Origin: Cerrena zonata
Lineage: Eukaryota > Basidiomycota > Agaricomycetes > Polyporales > Cerrenaceae
Length of the DNA: 64,000 nt
Direction of reading: 5' to 3'
NCBI GenBank assembly: GCA_038087015.1
Contig: JASBNA010000073.1
Span: 124,001 to 188,000 of the forward strand
Both the position numbers and the translations under genes were made by a program. Below the pieces are notes generated by a model, which was not told the origin of the DNA, did no database searches, and was given only the letters and a program-made list of their open reading frames with translations. Of this stretch, positions 56,560-64,000 are shown piece after piece; position 1 is the first letter of the stretch; every line of letters begins with the position of its first letter.

Positions 56560-57030
56560 ACATTACAGATATAAAGGTACAGAGCAGCCCATTCACCCTG
56601 GTAGACCCCTCTAATCCACCTCATATGGATGGGTTCGCAGGTGTTAGGATGATCCATCAGCCCATTTCATATGGACCAATCTCACGAGCATGGCCCACCA
56701 TATCATCTGCTGTGGGGACTGTCATCTTGCTAGCTGACCTAGTCATTCCACGACCAGTGGGTTGGCTCAAGGAATTATAAAAATCTCCCCCCTCTGTCCA
56801 TCATAGATGGTGTCCTGGTATATATCCTCATGCAGTAGCAGGACCCACCTACTCATTGTATATGACGGTGTGAACCTTACTTTAGGATGGCCAACTACTC
56901 CATGTATAGTGGCGCTACTGGGAAACCCAGCTGGGCCCTACTACCTCATGGTACATGGGTATTAAGCACCCTACTTGTACCATTGTACATGGGAAAATGT
57001 CATTGAAAGGGCTGTGTGTGACAGTTGAAG
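56560..57030 (+). repeat. right outer inverted repeat of the giant element
   Basis: This matches the minus-strand reading of 28088-28600 in order: CCCATTTCATATGGA, then ACCCAGCTGG, then ATGGGTATTAAGC and TACTTGTACCAT, ending near 57030. The similarity is patchy (clear blocks separated by divergent sequence), indicating an older pair than the family-2 termini. The 56140-56559 stretch between the array and this repeat holds no gene. Confidence 0.6.
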
Positions 57031-57050
57031 ATCCGCTGATTTGCTGCTTG

Positions 57051-57072
57051 TATCGACCGAATTCGGTCGATA
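57051..57072. other. 22-bp perfect palindrome
   Basis: The arms TATCGACCGAA and TTCGGTCGATA are exact complements around a GAATTC centre. It lies about 20 bases outside the right outer repeat, and a related imperfect palindrome (TTCGGTCGAATTCAGTCGAA) follows within a few bases. The function is unknown. Confidence 0.8.
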
Positions 57073-58724
57073 TGTTTCGGTCGAATTCAGTCGAATATCC
57101 CCCTCCAGGAGACGTTTTCAACTGTTATCCTGGCGCTCTTTCCCGGTCGGTTTTCGACGTTTCACGTGTGATAAACGACTTCTAAAAGTGACCGATTTCC
57201 TGTCAATTACACACTGTCCATGATGTCGAAAATGCGGTGTTTTTTCTGTTTAAAATGAAATGTTTCACTGTTAACCAATACGTTGTAACCTTGGGTGGGG
57301 GCGGACCAGATAATAACAAATAATGTTGAATTATAATTAGAAATAAATGAAGCTAATACAAAGTGGTAGGTATACTAATGGAATGCTTAGCCTGAGGGTG
57401 TATTATGATCGGAAACCTGATAGTTCCTGTGGCTGTGCGTGCTGTTCCAAACCCCTTCAGACACTTTTCTGAAAAAGAACTAGACAATCCTATATGGTGG
57501 TGCTATTTAACAAGATCAGTTGCTCAGATGTACTTGAGTTTCCTTGAGATGAAGTACTGACCATATTAAGAGGGTAAGTGATGCTACAGACCTTTGGCGG
57601 GTTACTTACACCTGTACATCATGCCAAGTGACATGGCAAGAAACACAGATGGACACTTACTAGCGGATCGGTATGTATAATGTGGAATACTGGGGGTCAG
57701 TAGAAACTGGAATCACAACAAAAGAAGATGACAGTTAGCTTACTATCATTCCGTCCTGCATTCCCTGCCCCACTCTGCAGACTCTTGGTTTCTTGATCGC
57801 AACGCGTCGCTCGGGATGCTGTACTGCTGATACCACTGCTCGATCACACGCACCTTACTATGAAAGAGCATCATTTGCGAGCCGGTAAGACCTGCTTGTT
57901 TAATGAGTAGTACTTACCTCTGCGGCGTCGTAGCTCATTCTGCCACCTTGGGTCAAGCTTCCTGAGTCACTTTGATTGGGGAGAAGGGCTATGAATACTA
58001 CTCACTTTCAGTATCGAAACCTGGCAGACTATCGCAAATGGATCTGGTGAGTGGCAAAGGGAGAGATGGGCGTTGAAGTTGAAGTCCTAATAGTAACAAG
58101 AGCCACTGCCGCGCGTATGATATATATACCGTCCTTGCCACTCTTCGTGACTCGGCCTCCGGGTCTCGCGCCGTCGTGCACCTGGTTTCCTGTTTTGGGA
58201 TCTCATTGCAAGCCATGAATGTCATTCAAGTCGAACTTCCCAATGTAAAGGTCTACTCTTGGTGGAGCACTCCATTCAACGATTGGGGGTTCTCCATCCA
58301 TGTCCTGTCCCCTCAACTTTATAATTAATCATTTCTGAGACATATACCAAGCCAGAAAACAGAGACTCACCGTGACAGTAGATATCGCTACTTTAAGTTC
58401 TGTGTAAAGTCTATTAGGTTATGTAGCATACAGTAGAGGTTTTGTCACGTTAATGAAAAGTAGAATTTCATCAAAAGATGCAGAATAGTTACAACATGTT
58501 GTCTGTCTAGCGAATGTTGACAATCAACCGATTTTCGGTCAAAGGGCGTGTGGGCGTCTGTGATCTGTTCTGTGTCACAAAAATCGACCGAAAGTGAGTT
58601 TCAATGGATATCGCCCATCATTCGGTCGATTGTGACATGATCAACCGGTTTCGGTCGGTTTTCTGGCGAAATTCGCACGTTCTGGTCCTCATAGTGTTCA
58701 CACATTTCAGTCCTTATTGCTCGT
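57073..58724. other. non-coding stretch between two elements
   Basis: These 1.65 kb lie between the right end of the giant element and the terminus of the family-2 KDZ element. I find no supportable gene. A 75-residue minus frame at 57998-58225 has no motifs. Sequences built on CGGTCGA and its variants occur at both ends (57050-57170 and 58520-58670), with AT-rich, low-complexity sequence between. Confidence 0.45.
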
Positions 58725-59640
58725 TTGGAAAGGGCCGGGTGAACCACTGAAAACCCATTGCGAATGTACTCAGGGGACTCCCCGGGACACCACCGAAAAC
58801 CCATTCTGAACGGGCCAGGGGAGTCACTTGAGCATCGTGGTATGCCAGGGGACTTCCCTGGCCAGGTATGCTCTGGGTCAGGGAACTCCTTTGGTCGTGG
58901 TAGGTATAATAGTCAGTCGTGCTCAAGGAAGTCCCCTGAGGTCAGGGGACTCTCTTGATCGTGATTGACTATTGTTCGCAAGGGAGTTCCCTGACCTCAG
59001 GGGACTCCTTTGGTCGTGGTGGGTGGGTTTTCTGGGTTCGTGCTCAAGGGAGTCCCTTGACATCAGGGGACTCTCTTGATCGTGATTGACTATCGTTCGC
59101 AGGGGAATTCCCTGACCTCAGGTGAGTCTCTTGACCATGGTGAGTGGTTTTCTCTTCGTGATCATCGTTGATCATTATTCGTGGGGGACTTACCAGATCG
59201 CAAGGAACTCCTTTGGTCGTGGTAAGTAACACCTAGTGTCTGATTTGCAAGGGAGTCCTGTGAGGTTAGGGACACCTTTGACCGTGATTCGCAGGAGACT
59301 CCTTTGATGATAGTGAGTGTAGGGGGTGAACTTAGGTTTTTTCTTTTTTCTTCTTTTTTGTATAAATACTGTACCGTATTGTGGGTATCTGTATGTAGGG
59401 TCGGAATATCATTTTTTCAATGTTTCACAAAGTTCATTAAAACAACTCGTATATGCTGGAAACCCATATTAGAGCACAAAACAGAACTTTTGCCTTCTGG
59501 GAGGTCGAGGAGAACAAATGTCAAATCACTCAAAATTGTGATTAACAACATTTCAAAACTCGTTGCCGTATGCTATACACTCACTCATGTTGGGAAACTA
59601 CTTTGAGAAGTTGCAACTCAAACCGTACCAATTCTTGATC
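58725..59640 (-). repeat. family-2 element terminus, inverted copy
   Basis: Read on minus, this repeats the left terminus: GGTTCACCCGGCCCTTTCCAA ends at 58725, preceded by the minisatellite with GTCCCCTGAGGTCAGGG units. The outer 250 bases differ from the left copy at hardly any position. One 66-codon stretch (58758-58958 versus 1899-2099) is identical. The inner part (59300-59640) is clearly homologous but diverged. It marks the downstream end of the KDZ-2 element that runs past the window end. Confidence 0.85.
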
Positions 59641-59742
59641 ATGTCTGTGATTCGCGACTGGGACAACTATTTACAATGCATCTCGAAAGCAAGAATATAT
59701 ATGTTGAAAACCAAAAAAATTCCGACTTGATAAGTAATAACG

Positions 59743-60431
59743 TTACGGCGAACCGTATGTGTCCATCCCAATGCGCCTGAACCGCTCAAGCATAATGCCT
59801 GCAGCATCAAGGGACTCCTTGATTTTCTCCATAGTATGACATGGTACACGTTGTTCAGGAAACCATTCCTACATAACGTATATAGCATGTTAGACCAGAG
59901 GAAAGTGAAAAGGTATGTACGAACCTGAACTGTGTCCTCCGTGACATCCCACCACTCGGGACGTTGTACTCCCAAAGTTTGTCTCCGGTCATCCCATAAC
60001 CACCACTCATTCAGAGTGAGTAGTTTCCTGTTGACACGAGGGCGGAATGTTGGTAGTGGAACAAGGGAATCCATATGATCAGGAAAGCGGGACCAGGTGA
60101 TAATGAAAGTATCATCGCGAGTACAGTCAAACCAATCAAAGGTTCGAGCAAAAAAGCTACCACCTTGGCAGCCATTGAGCATGAGGGTACCAACCGCATC
60201 CTTCATCGCGGTCTGAAAGAATAGCGAGTCGAGTAATAAACATGCACAGCGATGAAACAAACTTACCACCTCCAAATACAATCCTATACGCCACCGTGCT
60301 TTGGAATTCTCATTGGGAAGTTCTCGGGGGAAAGCATTAACAGCCATACAAATGCGCCAATGGAAGTGCAGAACAGTCGCGCAAAGGTCGACATTGACAT
60401 TACCATCGAATAACTGCTCGCCGTTGAACAT
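59743..60431 (-). CDS. hypothetical element-linked protein, tandem paralogue 2
   Basis: Starts MFNGEQLFDGNVNVDLCATV at 60431. Exons give FHWRICMAVNAFPRELPNEN, a joint near 60210-60265, TAMKDAVGTLMLNGCQGGSF, FDWFDCTRDDTFIITWSRFP, LNEWWLWDDRRQTLGVQRPE and WWDVTEDTVQ, then a final exon EWFPEQRVPCHTMEKIKESL ending MDTYGSP at 59743. The length is about 190 residues. It aligns throughout with the next gene upstream (60618-61298), including intron positions. No known domain is recognised. Conserved Trp, Asp and Cys residues are spread evenly, suggesting a compact globular fold. It sits between the KDZ-2 transposase and the element terminus. Confidence 0.7.
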
Positions 60432-60617
60432 CTGGGAGGCTTGAGAGTGTAGAAGTTGGGGAGGAGGCGAGGGGACAACACTAAGTAACCTCTACATCTG
60501 CAAATCGATGATCATAAAGTCACTGATCGTGACATGGATGTGACATGACCGCTCGCGAGATGCTCAACTGCGTGATAATGATTCATGATACGAGTATTAT
60601 ATACATGCATACGGTCC

Positions 60618-61298
60618 CTAAAGTTCTTCTTCTGCAAGGGGGAATACAAGTTCTTCGATTCCATCAAGCAACTCATTCATCAACTCCCTAGCCCACGCGA
60701 TGTTGTGGAATGGAACATGAAGCTCAGGTGCCCAATCCTACCGTAACCACACGTTAGTCAGATTTTGTAGATATTTCAGTAGTCGTACCTTTGTGGTATC
60801 TCGTGTAACATCCCACCACTCTGGACGAGTCACATTTGAGTGGTGAGCCTCCCCATCCCATAACCACCACTTGTTCAAGCGGCGATGAGCATCAGTGAGG
60901 AGGTGTATGATATGGCGTGGTGCCACGAATGGTTCCATGTGTTCAGGAAGGAGGTGCCAACTTATCGCGAAGCGATCTGGCCTAGTAGTGTCAAACCAGT
61001 CAAAATTTTGCTCAAAAAAAGCTCCTCCACGGCAACCGTTTAACATAAGAGTTGAGATCGCGTCTCTCATGCATGTCTGCCACCGATCGTGAGTCAAAGT
61101 CGCGAAGAATATAACCAGTAACACAGTGCCTACCACCTCGCGATAGAGTCCTACATGCCATCTCGCAGTGCGCTGATCATTCCAAGGTTGGGTGTGGAAC
61201 TTGTTCACAGCTTGACAGATCCGCGAGTGGAAGAAAAGCACTGGTGCACATAAACCATCGTTCATGTGACCATCAAACAGTTGTATGTCATTGAACAT
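60618..61298 (-). CDS. hypothetical element-linked protein, tandem paralogue 1
   Basis: Starts MFNDIQLFDGHMNDGLCAPV at 61298 and ends FPLAEEEL at 60618. It matches the downstream gene at FHSRICQAVNKFH, ARWHVGLYREVV, CMRDAISTLMLNGCRGGAFF, FDWFDTTRPDRFAISWHLLP, LNKWWLWDGEA and RPEWWDVTRDTTK. The last exon (DWAPELHVPFHNIAWARELM) is reached by an intron that starts after DTTK, in the same position as in the paralogue. It lies 137 bases after the transposase stop, on the same strand. The family and function are unknown. Tandem duplication inside a transposon is unusual for a neutral passenger, so a role in transposition or host defence is possible but unproven. Confidence 0.7.
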
Positions 61299-61435
61299 AG
61301 TGTTAATCCAGAAATGGTTTTACAAGGAGAGTGAGAGAAAGAACGAGGAAGCGGCAAGGTGGTGTGGCAACATAAATACATTTGATCATGGGATAAACAA
61401 TATCAAATATGTTACCCCATGTCCTACATACAATA

Positions 61436-64000
61436 TTACGGTCCATTCACTACTCGTAGTGCCCGGTTTGCTTCCCGAGCAAAGTTCCTCCAAGTGTTCG
61501 CCTGCCTGGAGGCATGGCAACTGTGTCCGGGTGTTGTATGCATCGACCGTTTGGTCCATTGCTCAGCTCTGTGAGTGAAGAAACGGTGAGTCCATGTGAG
61601 TTCCGATTGGAGGAGTACCTTCTCCTCTGCCCACCGATCGCGACGAGACTTGGCTCGTAACCAATTTACGCGGAACACTGAACATAATATTTGATTAGAC
61701 CCAGAAATAGATAAATAATGCAGCAAATACATACTTTCGGTAACAAAGACTGGATCGTCAGTCCCCGTGCGTGATGTTGTATGCCAGATCCATGAGAGTT
61801 TCTGCTTGCCCTGACCAGCCTCATTTGAGTTCGCGACAGCAGTGCTTGCGGTAAGGTCCTCGCGTTTCAACAGCTGGAACTGATCAAGGAGGTCGTCACA
61901 GGCGCCAAGCATCACCATAGCCTTCCGTGCCGTGGTATAGATTTTCGCAGCATTGTCGATAGACATTTGAATGGCATGAGCATCACCATAACTACGCAAT
62001 TGCTTTGCATAGTTGGTCGTGGGTGCATTGTTACGAATTCGCGAGCAATAAATAAAGGACTTGTGAGCGATCGCGACTCGCAGGAGATGCAAAGCATCGT
62101 TCGCCTGTCCTTCTCGCAGTTGGAGCTCACAGGATGCGATGCGATGCAAAGGACCAGAGCATTTCTCCTTGCCATATGAGGATGGAAGAGGGAGAGACTG
62201 TTGTTCAGGAAAAGTTGTCTCCACGACCACTGGTACATCAGAGGCATTCATGGTGCTTGGAATCGCCATGTCGTCATCATCGTTGACATCAAACCATTCA
62301 TCATCGTTGACATCAAACCATTCATCATCCAGAGTATTCGAAGGCAGCGTGACAAGTTCACCAAGATATTCTGAACCGCGACGTGTGAATGCATCAAGTC
62401 GTGCCTGCAGACGTCTCCGGCGTTCCTGCAGTGATAGTTGTTGTTCGACAGTTGGCTTTGTCCCAAGCGACCGTACGTGCTTCATCAACTCAATTCTAGG
62501 TATCACGAGTTAGATGATACATGATGTCAGAGGAATCCAAAATACGTACTGTTGCTCTTCTAGTTTAAGGCCTAATCCACGCAGCAGACCCAGGCGAGAT
62601 GTCAGACTGCAATTCAGAGGCCGCGAGCGTCAGCTGAACATCTGCCTTACCCGGTGCTGATGTTGATATCATGGAAGGTGAGCAATAGGATGTTAAATAT
62701 GGGTAAATACATACTGGCACCGTCTTTAACATCCACACTGTCCATTACACTCACATTCGACAGTCGCTCATGCTGCAACTGTTCCTCTTCCAGTGTATAT
62801 TGGGCAGTCAACTCGGGACCTACCCGTCGGCACAGCTGCTGAAAATACTCTTCGCTATCTTCGACTTGATCAAGACAGGCCTTCCATTTGCGCATAATAC
62901 TGGGAACTACAAAGAAAATATCATGAGTATGAAATTACGTGTGATAAAGGTCACGAGTTGCACATAAAATATCAAACCGCGACCTTGTAACCCAGCAAGG
63001 TAAAAAGATACACACCCATACGAACGAGTTTCCTCCAGTTTGAATCTGCCATATGGGCATCCAAATACTCCTGACGATGAAACCATGACATTGTTCGCGA
63101 GCTGCTTGCGGTATGGTTCAATGTGGCCCACAAGGTCTCTATCACTTCGCCATCTACCTGACCGGCACCTCTGATGAAAGTAGGAGCATATCGCGGATAA
63201 CATTCCTTGACGTGACCATGAACGTGGAAAAGACCAATCCCTCTTCGGATAGTGAGAGTGTTTGAGAGAGTGAGGTACGGGAAACACAGGTCTATCCGCT
63301 CCAGAAAGTGGACCCAGTATTGACACATGATATCGTATAGCATCAGGAGAAGGAGCAGGAAGGGAATGTAGTTGATAGCATTGACAAACGCATAATCCAT
63401 ATAGCGGTATCTTCGAACAGTTTAGAAATTAGCAGATGTCCGAGATCAGGCAACACAGCACACACCCTTCCCCCTTCTCAAAATTAATGACAGAGTGAGG
63501 ATAGAAACATCCATGATGAGCACAAGCAATGGCACCAATTCCGGTAGCATCAAGATGGGCACGAGTGGCATTCTGGCTCTTTACCGCATCATGCTCGTGA
63601 CATGTCGATTTCTGATTTTTGGAGGTGAGATATAATAACATATAAGGATCTTCAAGGACATACATGGGCTTTCAGATGAGGAGCATTTGCAATATACTCA
63701 TCGAAGTCGCGCTTCCCAACGAAATATCCATGACCATCACTCAATGGTACATCGTCTTCAGGATACTTCATCTTGAGATGTTCCTGTTTGAAATTTCCGT
63801 CGCCAATGAGAGTTCGCATGAACTTCCACCTATAGGAGCCAATTAGCAATATTAATATTATACAAAACATGATATACAACCCACTTTTCACTGTCAGCCT
63901 GCCAATCATCGGGAAGATTGATACCAGGCTGTGGACAGGCTGGGCAAAACAGAGCGAGACCACCACCCGTGACCTTGACATTGGCATCGTGAGCTACACC
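61436..64000 (-). CDS. KDZ transposase, second copy, N-terminus beyond the window
   Basis: The order matches the copy at 36203-40108: GGGLALFCPACPQPGINLPD at the window edge, then LIGDGNFKQEHL, STCHEHDAVKSQNATRAHLD, HGCFYPHSVINFEKGEG, MDYAFVNAINYIPF, MLYDIMCQYW, HVHGHVKECYPRYAPTFIRG, GEVIETLWATLN and the C-terminal VFRVNWLRAKSRRDRWAEEK, ending at VVNGP (61436). Candidate catalytic acids correspond to those of the first copy. An 8-codon in-frame tandem duplication (WFDVNDDE, about 62286-62333) lies in an acidic, variable region. The C-terminus is about 40 residues longer than that of the other copy, suggesting that the other is slightly truncated. The two transposases differ at many positions, so they represent distinct families. 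Confidence 0.9.

Larger units (their letters stand above)
28088..57030 (-). mobile_element. candidate giant KDZ element, about 29 kb, with TET/JBP and cargo genes
   Basis: The evidence for one unit is symmetry. The outer repeat at 28088-28600 (minus reading) matches 56560-57030 (plus reading). Inside each lies an array of TCGG or CCGA sites in 13-bp multiples, again inverted. If the two CACTG insertions at the left are removed, the repeat-to-array distances are about 440 and 420 bases. A coiled-coil gene family lies inward of both arrays in mirror orientation (32.9 kb plus; 52-55 kb minus). Between them are a KDZ transposase and a TET/JBP gene, a known basidiomycete pairing. The octamer TCGGGCGA occurs 18 times here and once elsewhere in the window. 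The boundary positions are approximate and no target duplication could be established. Treating this as a single mobile unit is inference. Confidence 0.5.

Noticed and set aside
1..59640. The whole window as one transposon bounded by the family-2 inverted termini
   Set aside because: The termini face inward, so each belongs to an element lying outside 2132-58725, and the interval contains core host genes (AIP1, NAC-beta, coactosin).

Overview
The window is fungal nuclear DNA. Protein genes carry many short GT-AG introns (about 50-60 bases). There is an intron-bearing tRNA-Ala, and the core genes are eukaryotic: AIP1, NAC-beta, coactosin, an MFS permease. Expanded F-box/LRR proteins, a WW-domain membrane-protein family, and KDZ transposases with a linked TET/JBP dioxygenase point to an Agaricomycete basidiomycete. 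A Rhizoctonia-like (Ceratobasidiaceae) genome is my best guess; the species cannot be fixed from this sequence alone.

Layout. (1) 1-2132: the end of a transposon-like element (family 2) with a small spliced gene and a 121-bp minisatellite terminus, abutting an F-box relic. (2) 2133-5819: F-box, BTB and F-box/LRR fragments. (3) 6.0-18.5 kb: a quiet block of ordinary genes: AIP1, an AT-hook protein, a GNAT acetyltransferase, NAC-beta, coactosin, tRNA-Ala(AGC) and an MFS permease. (4) 19.7-28.1 kb: two F-box/LRR paralogues around a WW-domain gene that is broken by a 2.0-kb AT-rich insertion and a nonsense codon. (5) 28.1-57.0 kb: a candidate giant mobile element of about 29 kb. Its ends are long inverted repeats, each holding an array of TCGG (left) or CCGA (right) tetranucleotides spaced in multiples of 13 bp. 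It carries a KDZ transposase, a TET/JBP dioxygenase immediately upstream on the same strand, a divergently transcribed partner, a J-domain protein, a Cys-cluster/coiled-coil protein, an SPF-repeat protein and three paralogous coiled-coil proteins. Three CACTG-ended elements with 3-bp target duplications have inserted within its limits. (6) 58.7-64.0 kb: a second KDZ element (family 2), cut by the window end. It holds most of a transposase and two tandem paralogues, and its terminus is almost identical, in inverted orientation, to the one at 1.6-2.1 kb.

How it fits together. KDZ transposases with TET/JBP partners are a known basidiomycete association (Iyer et al., PNAS 2014). The unusual parts here are the size of the apparent unit, the many linked genes, the 13-bp phased terminal arrays in mirror orientation, and the near confinement of the octamer TCGGGCGA to this unit. 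The whole-element interpretation is inference. The genes, target duplications and motif spacing are read directly from the sequence.
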